Assembly (NCBI RefSeq): GCF_007289895.1
Contig: NZ_CP041660.1
Location: 1 to 64,000 of the forward strand
Direction of reading: 5' to 3'
Length of the DNA stretch: 64,000 bases
Source: Catenovulum sediminis
Lineage (GTDB): Bacteria > Pseudomonadota > Gammaproteobacteria > Enterobacterales > Alteromonadaceae
The translations under genes and the position numbers were made by a program. Of the stretch, positions 25,540 through 34,522 are shown one piece after another. The notes beneath the pieces are model-generated. The model searched no databases. It was not told the origin of the DNA and saw nothing but the letters and a program-made list of their open reading frames with translations. How positions within the stretch are numbered: position 1 is the stretch's first letter; each line of letters starts with the position of its first letter.

Positions 25540-27177
25540 TTAATGTTCAAGCGACTTATATTTTTCGCGTAAATGGTTACGAATGCCGATGGCTGTAATA
25601 TTTAATGCAATAATTACAGTGACCAATAAAAATGCAGTCGCATATACGAGCGGACGAGCCGCTTCAACATTTGGACTTTGGAAACCAACATCATATATGT
25701 GGAAACCCAAGTGCATAAATTTTCTATCTACGTGGACAAACGGAAAGTTGCCATCAATAGGTAATGTAGGTGCCATCTTAACCACACCAACAAGCATTAA
25801 AGGTGCTACTTCACCTGCCGCACGTGCAACAGCTAATATTAAACCTGTCATAATGGCAGGGCTTGCCATTGGAATGATAATACGCCATAAAGTTTCGGCT
25901 TTAGTAGCACCTAACGCTAAACTACCCTGACGCAGTGAACTTGGAATACGTGACATCCCTTCTTCGGTTGAAACAATAACCACGGGTAATGTTAAAATCG
26001 CTAGGGTTAACGCGGACCAAATCACACCGGGTGTACCAAATGTTGGGTTTGGCAGCGCTTCGGGGTAAAACAATTGGTCAATACTGCCACCTGCCATATA
26101 GACGAAAAAGCCTAAACCGAACACGCCATAAACAATCGACGGTACACCCGCCAAGTTAATCACGGCGATGCGAATGACTTTAGTCACTGCATTTTTAGCG
26201 GCATATTCATGCAAATAGATGGCTGCGATAACGCCAAATGGTGTCACGATAACCGCCATCAGCATGACCATAAAGACAGTACCAAAAATTGCAGGGAACA
26301 CCCCACCTTCGGTATTAGCTTCGCGCGGGTCATCCGTTACAAACTTACCTAACTGAACAAAAAAGCGACCGGTTTTATCCAGTGTACTCATATCATTTGG
26401 AAAATGGACATCCAATACATCGGCAATGCGCAGCGTAACCAATTTATCGCGCATATCACGCACAACAACCTCATCTCGATCCAGTGCTTTTCTTAATTGA
26501 AATAGCTCTTTTTCATAAACAGAGTATTGTTCCTTTAGCTGCTCTTTTTCTGCTTCAAACTGGGCGATGATTTCCGCCGTCAATTCACCTTTTAGCTCTA
26601 AACTTTTTTGCTCTAAGCGAATACGCTCTAAACGGTAATTGATTGAACCTATTTCACCATTTTGCAAGTCAACTGCTTTGTCTGCCAGATCAACAGCACG
26701 TTCAATTAAAACGGTCAACTGCTCATTATCAACCGGCTGACCATCTTTAATGACTTGCTCAACAAAGCCATAAAAATTACCGTTGCGTGAACGTTCAAAT
26801 ACCGCGATACCGGGTGTCTTTTCGGTTGCATTTATGTCTGTTTGCAAAATCCAACGAAAATCTAAATCAACATATTCCCGATTACCGGTTTTTACCAAAA
26901 TCCGTTCAACCGTTTCGCCTTGATGACCTTTTAAATCAACGCCCATATTGAGCAGTCGTTTACTAGGTACCTGTTCACGGTCATATATTTCACCGATAAC
27001 AACTTGTTGGGTATCCCCTTGGCGGACATCGAATTGATAGATATCAGCGGGCCAAAAATAACTTAACCCGCGCCATGCAATCATGGCCAACAAGCCAATA
27101 ACCGAGATTAAACTTATACTTACAGCCCCAGCGGTCATCCAAATCCACGGGGAGCCTGATTTAAACCAATCTTTCAT
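25540..27177 (-). CDS. pstA: Phosphate ABC transporter permease PstA (long form)
   Basis: Membrane channel subunit. The C-terminal half is a standard PstA permease with the EAA-type loop (Leu-Ala-Leu-Gly-Ala-Thr-Lys-Ala-Glu-Thr-Leu-Trp) and Pro-Leu-Met-Leu-Val-Gly. At 545 residues it is nearly twice E. coli PstA (296). The extra part, about residues 40-280, is a periplasmic insert after the first membrane helix, including a charged coiled-coil-like stretch (about 160-245). Long PstA forms are common in marine gammaproteobacteria; what the insert does is not known to me. 17 bases separate it from pstC. Confidence 0.94.
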   Translation of the reverse strand: MKDWFKSGSPWIWMTAGAVSISLISVIGLLAMIAWRGLSYFWPADIYQFDVRQGDTQQVVIGEIYDREQVPSKRLLNMGVDLKGHQGETVERILVKTGNREYVDLDFRWILQTDINATEKTPGIAVFERSRNGNFYGFVEQVIKDGQPVDNEQLTVLIERAVDLADKAVDLQNGEIGSINYRLERIRLEQKSLELKGELTAEIIAQFEAEKEQLKEQYSVYEKELFQLRKALDRDEVVVRDMRDKLVTLRIADVLDVHFPNDMSTLDKTGRFFVQLGKFVTDDPREANTEGGVFPAIFGTVFMVMLMAVIVTPFGVIAAIYLHEYAAKNAVTKVIRIAVINLAGVPSIVYGVFGLGFFVYMAGGSIDQLFYPEALPNPTFGTPGVIWSALTLAILTLPVVIVSTEEGMSRIPSSLRQGSLALGATKAETLWRIIIPMASPAIMTGLILAVARAAGEVAPLMLVGVVKMAPTLPIDGNFPFVHVDRKFMHLGFHIYDVGFQSPNVEAARPLVYATAFLLVTVIIALNITAIGIRNHLREKYKSLEH

Positions 27178-27194
27178 TAAAATTATCCCGCCGT

Positions 27195-29435
27195 TTATAG
27201 TGAGCTATATTTGTCGCGTAATCGCTGGCGAACAAATTCTGCAATCGTGTTAAAAATAAAGGTGAAGATAAACAATACAAACGCTGCCAAAAACAAAATG
27301 CGATAGTGTGTACTGCCTACTTCAGACTCTGGCATTTCCACTGCAATATTTGCAGATAAGGTGCGCATGCCTTGAAAGACAGACCAATCCATAATTGGCG
27401 TATTGCCGGTTGCCATTAACACAATCATGGTTTCACCAACAGCACGCCCAAGCCCCATCATCACAGCCGAGAAAATACCTGGGCTCGCTGTTAACAACAC
27501 AACCCTAACTAAGGTCTGCCATTGGCTTGCACCGAGCGCGAGAGAACCGTGCGACAAATGTTTGGGTACTGAAAAAACAGCATCTTCAGCTATTGAAAAT
27601 ATAGTTGGAATCACGGCAAACCCCATTGCAATACCAACCACTAGTGAGTTCCGCTGGTCAAATGAAATACCTAGCTCATCAGTGATATATAAACGTACAT
27701 CACCATCAAAGAAAATATCGTTCAGCCATGGACTCAGCTCAATCAGACTATAACCAACCAATATGATAACGGGCACAAGCAGCAATGAATCCATGCCTTG
27801 AGGTAATCGGTTTAGTAAAGGCTTAGGTAAGTTATGCCACATAAAAGCAAACGCGATAATACATATAGGCAGTAAGATAATTAAAATGGCAATTGCCGCT
27901 AAATGCTCTTCGATCAATGGCGCTAGCCAAAGGCCGGCCAAAAAGCCCAAAATAACAGTCGGCAATGCTTCCATAATTTCAACGGTTGGTTTGACCACTG
28001 TACGAATCTTTGCAGGCATAAAATACGCAGTGTATATTGCGGCCGCCAAAGCAATGGGTACAGAAAACAGCATCGCATAAAACGCCGCTTTGATGGTCCC
28101 GAAGGTAATCGGCACCAAGCTGAATTTAGGCTCAAAATCGTCCGAAGCCGAAGTGGATTGCCATACATAGTCTGGCTCTGAATAACCTTCATACCAGGTT
28201 TCTTGCCACAATGCAGACCAAGTGACTTCAGGGTGTTCATTTTCTACATCAAATAGTTCCAATCCCTGCTGAGTTTGCACTAAGTATGCATCGGCTCTTG
28301 GCGACGAAGCCATTTTTTCAATTTTTTGATCTAAAATTTGATCTTCATATAAGCTGGCGTTGCTGGTGGTAAAATATATGTCGATAAAACCAGTTGATGA
28401 AGTGACTGCAAAACTACGTCTAAAAAATTCGGGGTAAATTCCTTGTATGTCCTTATTTGAGTTTTGAAAACTTCGGATTTTGGTAAATTCACGACCGGTT
28501 TCACTATTTACTTCAAACCACTGACAAATCTTACCACTGTCATCCGCTATAATGATTGAACTTGCACCTGCCAACAAACTGCTGGCAGTAATTTTTCGAT
28601 CATGCGGAACCACTCGAGTTTTAGAAACCAGTTTGATTTTGTTAGCAAAACGAATGTTAAATACATATAACTCACCATTTTGCAGTAACAACGCGCGCGA
28701 CAAATCAGCAGTAACATGAATATCATCTACTTTACCGCTGATAATAGGTAACTCGATCGTTTCTTGATACCACTCTGTTTCATCTGTCATGAAATTGAGC
28801 TCACCCCGTAAACTGGTAAACTTAACTGCGGAACTCTCTTTGGTTTGATAGACCAATGCAGCTCGGTCTGCCTCAGGAGTCACGGCAAATGCCATTTTCT
28901 CAATCGCACGAGTATTGCTGACCTCAATCCCATCTTGACCAAATGGATAACTGATTTTTGGCGTAATTTGCCGTCGGTTGTTGGCAAAACCTACCTTAAA
29001 TTGGGGTTTTACAATAACGATCTTGTTGTCATCATAGGCAAACGCATATTGTTTTAGATGCGGCATACTAGCCGCAAAAGCACTATAAGGTTTGCCGTTT
29101 CGGATGACATAAGATTTGATCAAATCTGTCTTATTTGGGCCGTACAGTTGATAATACTCAAGTGCAGGCTGACTGGTAAATCGATACGCAGTTTCAACAT
29201 GATCGTCAGTCCCGAGTGCCAATGTCTGGAATTTATCTTCCAGCACTATCGACAACTTAGGCTCTACTGTAACGCCGTCAAATATAGGTTTAACAACATA
29301 CAGCAGATAGAAAAAGATCATAAGCAAAGCAACCAAAACCATAATGCCGCCCGTTGCGACACCATATTTAGCCAATTGGTCTTTCAGCTTACGAATTGTA
29401 TTCGGCTTGTTTGATAGTGTATTAGATTGATGCAT
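27195..29435 (-). CDS. pstC: Phosphate ABC transporter permease PstC (long form)
   Basis: First gene of the pst operon, directly behind a PhoB box. The last 300 residues form the permease core (Ile-Met-Glu-Ala-Leu-Pro-Thr-Val-Ile-Leu-Gly-Phe; Leu-Ala-Leu-Gly-Ala-Ser-Gln-Trp-Gln-Thr; Gly-Arg-Ala-Val-Gly-Glu-Thr-Met). A membrane helix at about 33-53 is followed by some 370 extra residues, predominantly beta, with a resemblance to beta-propeller repeats (Trp-Ser-Ala-Leu-Trp; Ala-Leu-Leu-Leu-Gln-Asn-Gly-Glu-Leu-Tyr-Val-Phe). Total 746 residues against 319 in E. coli. Paired with the long PstA, so the two periplasmic extensions may dock with PstS or the porin; this is inference. Confidence 0.94.
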   Translation of the reverse strand: MHQSNTLSNKPNTIRKLKDQLAKYGVATGGIMVLVALLMIFFYLLYVVKPIFDGVTVEPKLSIVLEDKFQTLALGTDDHVETAYRFTSQPALEYYQLYGPNKTDLIKSYVIRNGKPYSAFAASMPHLKQYAFAYDDNKIVIVKPQFKVGFANNRRQITPKISYPFGQDGIEVSNTRAIEKMAFAVTPEADRAALVYQTKESSAVKFTSLRGELNFMTDETEWYQETIELPIISGKVDDIHVTADLSRALLLQNGELYVFNIRFANKIKLVSKTRVVPHDRKITASSLLAGASSIIIADDSGKICQWFEVNSETGREFTKIRSFQNSNKDIQGIYPEFFRRSFAVTSSTGFIDIYFTTSNASLYEDQILDQKIEKMASSPRADAYLVQTQQGLELFDVENEHPEVTWSALWQETWYEGYSEPDYVWQSTSASDDFEPKFSLVPITFGTIKAAFYAMLFSVPIALAAAIYTAYFMPAKIRTVVKPTVEIMEALPTVILGFLAGLWLAPLIEEHLAAIAILIILLPICIIAFAFMWHNLPKPLLNRLPQGMDSLLLVPVIILVGYSLIELSPWLNDIFFDGDVRLYITDELGISFDQRNSLVVGIAMGFAVIPTIFSIAEDAVFSVPKHLSHGSLALGASQWQTLVRVVLLTASPGIFSAVMMGLGRAVGETMIVLMATGNTPIMDWSVFQGMRTLSANIAVEMPESEVGSTHYRILFLAAFVLFIFTFIFNTIAEFVRQRLRDKYSSL

Positions 29436-29465
29436 GAAACGTCTTTATCTGGTTAATCTGCGCGA

Positions 29466-29512
29466 AGTATATGATACTTTTATGACACTTGTGTTACAGA
29501 GATGACATAAAA
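29466..29512 (-). promoter_or_regulatory. PhoB box and -10 element upstream of pstC
   Basis: Read on the minus strand, ATGTCAT, GTAACAC, GTCATAA and ATCATAT repeats lie about 11 bases apart, followed by TATACT (complement of 29466-29471) as a -10 element. The box replaces a -35, as in classical Pho promoters. The pstC start is 30 bases further on. Confidence 0.85.
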
Positions 29513-29571
29513 GTCCGATTTTAAAGTGTACTTTTACTACAATACAGACACAAAATACAGCTAAACGCTTG

Positions 29572-29608
29572 AAAAAACAAAGGCTCCCGAAGAAGCCTTT
29601 GTTTTTTT
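29572..29608. terminator. Bidirectional terminator between the pit and pst operons
   Basis: CAAAGGCT (29578-29585) pairs with AGCCTTTG (29594-29601), flanked by six A and seven T. It is 25 bases after the pit stop and is the likely pit terminator. Confidence 0.9.
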
Positions 29609-29632
29609 CTAATTATGAAAAAAATATGACAA

Positions 29633-30910
29633 CTAGAGCAATATTGCCGTCAAAATCAGGTATGAAATAATCGCTAAACCCGCACCGGCCGGTAAAGTGA
29701 CGACCCATGAAATAACAATATTTCTTACAACCCCCAAATTAAGAGCCGCAATACCGCGTGCCAAACCAACACCGAGTACCGCACCAACCAATGTTTGCGT
29801 AGTTGAAATAGGTAAGCCTGTGCCTGAAGCGATAACGACTGTACTGGCAGCGGCAAGTTCAGCTGCAAAGCCACGGCTAGGTGTTAAATGTGTAATACCT
29901 TTACCGATAGTCGCCATAACTCGTTGACCAAATAGCGCAAGACCACAAACAATACCAAATGCCCCCAGTGGTAATATCCACCAGGCTAGTACAGATTTAG
30001 CACCAATCTCACCGTCATTTTGAATAACACTGACAACCGCGGCAAGTGGCCCAATTGCGTTAGCAACATCATTAGAGCCATGAGCAAATGCCATCGCACA
30101 TGCCGTTACTATCATTAATACAGCGAAGATTTTTTCAACATTATTAAACTGCATCGATTTATCAGCTTCCGCATCTATATCTAATCGTGCAATAAAAAAA
30201 CGGCCTATAATGGCAACAACAAGACCAATTAAAGCAGCATATAAATAAGCTTCTGTGGTGCTGAGACTCATTGAAAAATCAGCAAATACGTGTTTTAAGC
30301 CTTTTTTAATCGTGACCAACGACAATACAAATCCAGCCAGTGCCATATAAACAGGTACATAACGTTTTGCATATTTTATCGGGTTGTCGGTATCAAAAAT
30401 AAACCGCTGAGCGCTCATGAAAATGATGTACGCCAGGACACCGGACAATAACGGTGTAACAATCCAGCTGCCGACAATGCCGGAAACCTTTGTCCAGCTC
30501 ACCGCATCAGAACCAACACTAACAATCGCAAAACCAATAATCGCACCGACAATAGAGTGTGTTGTTGAGACTGGCCAGCCCATATAAGATGCAACAGCCA
30601 ACCATGTACCCGCGGCAATTAAAGATGAGATCATGCCAATTACAAATAGTTCAGGCACATCCATAAAAGGACCGGAATCAATGATCCCTTTACGAATTGT
30701 AGAGGTTACTTCACCGCCAGCTAAATATGCACCGGCAAACTCAAATATCATCGCAATGATAATAGCTTGTTTTATGGTAAGTGCTTTGGACCCAACGGAG
30801 GTCCCCATCGCATTTGCGACGTCATTGGCGCCAATGCCCCACGCCATAATAAAACCAACGATGCCAGCTAAAACAACCAGCATCAAACCATAAGTTTGTA
30901 ATATATCCAT
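29633..30910 (-). CDS. pitA: Low-affinity inorganic phosphate transporter (Pit/PHO4 family)
   Basis: Proton- or metal-phosphate-coupled permease of 425 residues with about ten membrane helices. The duplicated PiT signature is present in both halves: Gly-Ala-Asn-Asp-Val-Ala-Asn-Ala-Met-Gly (about 27-36) and Gly-Ser-Asn-Asp-Val-Ala-Asn-Ala-Ile-Gly (about 275-284), along with Pro-Ile-Ser-Thr-Thr-Gln-Thr. It follows the DUF47 partner gene by 14 bases, a standard pairing. The symbol is by family; sodium-coupled members look similar. Confidence 0.93.
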   Translation of the reverse strand: MDILQTYGLMLVVLAGIVGFIMAWGIGANDVANAMGTSVGSKALTIKQAIIIAMIFEFAGAYLAGGEVTSTIRKGIIDSGPFMDVPELFVIGMISSLIAAGTWLAVASYMGWPVSTTHSIVGAIIGFAIVSVGSDAVSWTKVSGIVGSWIVTPLLSGVLAYIIFMSAQRFIFDTDNPIKYAKRYVPVYMALAGFVLSLVTIKKGLKHVFADFSMSLSTTEAYLYAALIGLVVAIIGRFFIARLDIDAEADKSMQFNNVEKIFAVLMIVTACAMAFAHGSNDVANAIGPLAAVVSVIQNDGEIGAKSVLAWWILPLGAFGIVCGLALFGQRVMATIGKGITHLTPSRGFAAELAAASTVVIASGTGLPISTTQTLVGAVLGVGLARGIAALNLGVVRNIVISWVVTLPAGAGLAIISYLILTAILL

Positions 30911-30924
30911 TGTAAGTCCCGAGT

Positions 30925-31602
30925 TTATCTCGCTAATAATAGTTCTAATCGACCGCCAACAGATTCAGCTCTATCTGCCAAATCGCCAACCCATTCAATA
31001 ACATCGTACAAGAAAATTGCATCAATAGGACTCAATTCAGACTCATGCGCCTTAACTGATAATCTAAGTGATATTTGCATCTTGTCAGTATCTTCTTCTA
31101 TGATCTCGACTTCAGAAATGATTTTTTCGACCAAATCAACTTCTCGCCCTCTAAATCCAGTTTCCAAAAGTTCATCTAATTCATTAATCGCTTTGGTCGC
31201 GAGTGCGACAGCATCAATACAGCGCTTTAAATACGTCATAAACGCTTCTTGCAAAGAGCCCGGTATCGGGAGTTCACGACCGATAACACGCCCGGCAATA
31301 TCTTTTGCTTTATTTGCAATTTTATCTTGCTGCACTAACAAATTGAGTAAGTCGGTGCGCTCTACCGGTAAAAATAAGCCTTTGGGCAATTGAATCCGCA
31401 AATCTCTTTTTAGTTTGTCTGCGTCTTTTTCATATTGTGAGATCTGTTGTCTAAGCTCCTCCGCCTTTGCCCAATCTGATTCAAATACGGCTTCAAAAAA
31501 GCTTGGCAGTATTGAGCTTGCTTTATAAACAATGTCAATATGTGTTTCTAAAGCTTTAAACGGCGATTTTCCGAACACGCCTAAAAAAGAATTTGATGTC
31601 AT
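30925..31602 (-). CDS. DUF47/PhoU-like Pit accessory protein
   Basis: 225-residue helical protein of the TIGR00153/DUF47 family, distant relatives of PhoU found upstream of pit genes. Typical segments are Lys-Ser-Pro-Phe near the N-terminus, Asp-Lys-Ile-Ala-Asn-Lys-Ala-Lys-Asp (about 92-100) and Glu-Trp-Val-Gly-Asp-Leu-Ala-Asp-Arg-Ala-Glu near the C-terminus. It presumably modulates Pit activity. AGG lies seven bases before the ATG. The gene begins the two-gene DUF47-pit operon; TAGAAT (complement of 31643-31648) is a possible -10, but the -35 spacing is poor. Confidence 0.9.
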   Translation of the reverse strand: MTSNSFLGVFGKSPFKALETHIDIVYKASSILPSFFEAVFESDWAKAEELRQQISQYEKDADKLKRDLRIQLPKGLFLPVERTDLLNLLVQQDKIANKAKDIAGRVIGRELPIPGSLQEAFMTYLKRCIDAVALATKAINELDELLETGFRGREVDLVEKIISEVEIIEEDTDKMQISLRLSVKAHESELSPIDAIFLYDVIEWVGDLADRAESVGGRLELLLAR

Positions 31603-31713
31603 AATTCAACCTATCGTTAATGAGTTGTGCATGCGGCGCAGAATTCTACACTAATTAGTTAGCAGGTTTGCAATCTAATCGATAAAAAATTCCAAGTTTT
31701 TTGTAGTTACCTC

Positions 31714-33678
31714 TTATACCCTAGCTTCATTCCCAAGAGTTTGCATAATATTCTCGGCTTGCATCTCAGTGCTTTTACTGACCCTTATCGCTTTATCTTG
31801 TGCTTTATTGATGACAGTTTGAATATGCTTAACCGTTTTTTCAAAATCGGCCATGCTCGTTAGCTGATACTCTGCATTATGATAACTTTGTAAAGCTGCG
31901 CTGGCTGAACCTTGCGCTTGCAAACTGACCTGCTCGGTTGCGCTTAACAAGCCTTCAGCTGTCGATTTTTGCTCGTTCGATAAACTGTCAATAGATTTAA
32001 CAACTGAATCTAATTGCGCTGACGACTTTTTCAACTCTTCCAATATGCCTGAAATATCTGCCAACGATTCTTGTGTTCGCTTAGACAGATTTCGCACTTC
32101 ATCAGCGACAACCGCGAAACCCCGCCCATGCTCCCCTGCCCGCGCAGCTTCTATCGCGGCATTAAGCGCTAATAAATTTGTCTGTTCCGCAATACTGCCT
32201 ATGGTATCAACTATGCTCGTTGCATTATCGACCGATGTGAGCAAGCTTCCCACTGACTGGTAACTGGTTTGCGTCGCACTAAAAATTTTGTCTGTATTTG
32301 CCGTGACCTGTTGTATCTTGCCATTACTGTCGAGAATTAACTCTTCAGTTTTTTGCGCATTTTGTTGCACCGTTTCTGCGCCAGAGAACACCTCTTGTGC
32401 AAGCATAACAAGCTTTTCAATAAGCCCTAACGCACCTTGCATATTAGTTTCTACATCACTGGTGTAAACTTCGATTTCTTTATTTTCATTAACGAGGCCA
32501 TCCAATGATTGCGATATATGAAGTAGCTGTTCATTCTTACTTTCTTCTTCAGCCTCTCTTTTTTCTAACAACCGATTGAAACTAAATGCAACTTCATCAA
32601 TTTCTGTTTTAACTGCTAACACAGGTATCGGTTCAACAACCCCAGTAGAGACTAATTTTCTAAAACGAGAAGAAAGCCGACGTGTGGGCCGCACAACCCA
32701 TCTGTACTGAAACCACGCAGAGATAAGCGCAAATAAAATCAGACCAGCAGCACCGCCATATAACAACAGCTTAGTTTGTTGCTCTACCTCTTTTTGATAC
32801 TTCAGCAGCTCTCCTTCTAATTGAATAAAAGCTTTTTCGAACTGCGCTACTTTATGCGCAAGTTGTTCACTGGATTCGTTGACAAAACGCACCGAATCTT
32901 GAGTATTGACAAGCTCTTTTGGGTATCGTCGAATTTGAGAAGCTAAAGATGAGATGATCTCTTCGCCTTTTTCTTCGGGCATAATGGGCATACCTAAGGA
33001 AAATTCATCTTCTTCCTGTTCGGGATATATCTCAAAACGCTTAAGCTGCCGAAGGTTTTCTACCGTCTGTTTCAGCTCATCAACAACCGCAAGTAACAAT
33101 TCTGTACCTTGTATATCCGTTGGGTCGGCAAAAGTGCGCTGTCGACGATAACTTAACTCTGCAATTTGCTGCGCCAATTGAGCATTAAAAAAAGTGTATT
33201 GCTGAATCAATTGGTTGATATCTATACCAGTTTGTTGCGCGCTTTGCTCCGTCCCTTGTTCAATATAATCCGTCAAACTTTCACTATCTGACAACATGCT
33301 TTTTTCTGCAAACTGCAACAAGGTTGCTGTTTTTCCACCCAGCTTGCCAGCAGCTCGTACATCTTCTTCAATAAAATTTAGCAGGACATCTAAATCATCT
33401 AGCAAGCTTTGGTAAATAGATTGATCGGCAAATTGTTTTTTAATAATTTGCAGCTGTTCTATTGCTGAATTGAGTTCAACAGAGTTACTTGTCCTTAAGT
33501 ACCGATTGACATGGTTTTTAAAATTTTGAGTTAATCTATTTTTATTAACCTGATATTCAACCAAAGTATGAGTGACTTTACTTTTTTGGAAATTTGACCA
33601 TGACAATAGTGCAACGAGGGAACAGCCAATTAAAACTAAAAATAAAGATGAATAAATTGAGAAACGTGAAATTTTCAT
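31714..33678 (-). CDS. Methyl-accepting chemotaxis protein
   Basis: Membrane chemoreceptor of 654 residues. It has a first membrane helix (about 6-28), a large helical periplasmic sensor (about 30-303), a second helix (about 304-326), a HAMP domain (about 327-375) and a cytoplasmic coiled coil. The conserved hairpin tip ([16 protein letters not shown]) lies near residues 498-515. The ligand is not evident. Its place between the pit and ppk genes, with a weak PhoB-box-like repeat upstream, raises the possibility of phosphate taxis, but that is inference. No CheW-binding or pentapeptide tail is seen at the end. Confidence 0.92.
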   Translation of the reverse strand: MKISRFSIYSSLFLVLIGCSLVALLSWSNFQKSKVTHTLVEYQVNKNRLTQNFKNHVNRYLRTSNSVELNSAIEQLQIIKKQFADQSIYQSLLDDLDVLLNFIEEDVRAAGKLGGKTATLLQFAEKSMLSDSESLTDYIEQGTEQSAQQTGIDINQLIQQYTFFNAQLAQQIAELSYRRQRTFADPTDIQGTELLLAVVDELKQTVENLRQLKRFEIYPEQEEDEFSLGMPIMPEEKGEEIISSLASQIRRYPKELVNTQDSVRFVNESSEQLAHKVAQFEKAFIQLEGELLKYQKEVEQQTKLLLYGGAAGLILFALISAWFQYRWVVRPTRRLSSRFRKLVSTGVVEPIPVLAVKTEIDEVAFSFNRLLEKREAEEESKNEQLLHISQSLDGLVNENKEIEVYTSDVETNMQGALGLIEKLVMLAQEVFSGAETVQQNAQKTEELILDSNGKIQQVTANTDKIFSATQTSYQSVGSLLTSVDNATSIVDTIGSIAEQTNLLALNAAIEAARAGEHGRGFAVVADEVRNLSKRTQESLADISGILEELKKSSAQLDSVVKSIDSLSNEQKSTAEGLLSATEQVSLQAQGSASAALQSYHNAEYQLTSMADFEKTVKHIQTVINKAQDKAIRVSKSTEMQAENIMQTLGNEARV

Positions 33679-33726
33679 CTAATGAAGAAAACCCTTAAAA
33701 ATTAAAAGCCAGCGCAAGATACCAGC

Positions 33727-33760
33727 TTTAGATGACGTTTTTGTTACATCAGTCATAATT
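33727..33760 (-). promoter_or_regulatory. Possible PhoB box upstream of the chemoreceptor gene
   Basis: On the minus strand TGTAACAAAAA is followed directly by CGTCATCTAAA, an 11-base period with A-rich spacers, preceded by a weaker unit. It lies about 50 bases before the chemoreceptor start. It is weaker than the pstS and pstC boxes. Confidence 0.4.
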
Positions 33761-33921
33761 AAATAGCCTGTTAATTTTCGTATCTGAACTACACTTAATT
33801 TATCTTGTTCTGAGTATCCATATTATTGTAAAGATAATAAGAAAGTGATTGTTTTCAATAGAAATTTATGCGCTAATGAGTTTAAGAATGGCCCGCAATC
33901 AAAACAAACTGGGAGTGTAAG

Positions 33922-34443
33922 ATGCAAATAAATCTAGTTATCTCATTAATCACGCGTGACAAGCCTGGTGTAATCGAGAAACTCTCTGCTGTGGTTAAAA
34001 AACATCAGGGAAATTGGTTGGCCAGTAACTTTTGTCGTTTGTCAGGACAGTTTGCCGGTATCGTCGAAATTAGTTGCCCAACCGACGCTAAAACACAGCT
34101 AAGTGATGAAATAGCTGCGCGTTTAAACCATGAAGCACAGATTCATATCGCTGAAGGGCAAGATGAGCAAAACCTGCAATCCAGACGAGCCCAACTGAGC
34201 GTTATGGGCAATGATAAAAGTGGTATTGTTAATCAAATCTCTGCAACCTTAGCTGAACACAATGTGAACTTGGTGAGACTCAATTCGACTTGTGAAAGTG
34301 CACCTAATTGGGGCAGTTTATTGTTCAAAGCAGATGCTACTTTAGAGATTCCAGAAACTGTAGATATAGATGATATTCAGGAAGCTTTGGAAGAGATTGC
34401 AAACGATTTAATCGTCGAAATTTCATTAAAATCGGCCGAGTAA
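33922..34443 (+). CDS. GcvR-like ACT-domain regulatory protein
   Basis: 173 residues with two ACT domains (about 3-80 and 92-170). Each starts with the ligand-loop pattern (Thr-Arg-Asp-Lys-Pro-Gly-Val-Ile; Gly-Asn-Asp-Lys-Ser-Gly-Ile-Val). This matches the glycine cleavage system transcriptional repressor GcvR family, which binds glycine and antagonises the activator GcvA rather than binding DNA itself. No gcv genes are in the window, so its target is unknown here. GGGAGTG lies upstream of the ATG. It is followed by ppk after 79 bases and may be transcribed with it. Confidence 0.87.
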   Translation: MQINLVISLITRDKPGVIEKLSAVVKKHQGNWLASNFCRLSGQFAGIVEISCPTDAKTQLSDEIAARLNHEAQIHIAEGQDEQNLQSRRAQLSVMGNDKSGIVNQISATLAEHNVNLVRLNSTCESAPNWGSLLFKADATLEIPETVDIDDIQEALEEIANDLIVEISLKSAE

Positions 34444-34522
34444 ACAAAATATAATCGTCATTAGCAATTAAATTGCAATAAAAGTAATATTTAATTGACC
34501 ACAAGTATTAATAATAAAAAAT

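Noticed and set aside
34465..34485. GCAATTAAATTGC palindrome between the GcvR-like gene and ppk
   Set aside because: It is short, A/T-rich and single copy, with no PhoB-type period, so it is likely chance in this base composition.
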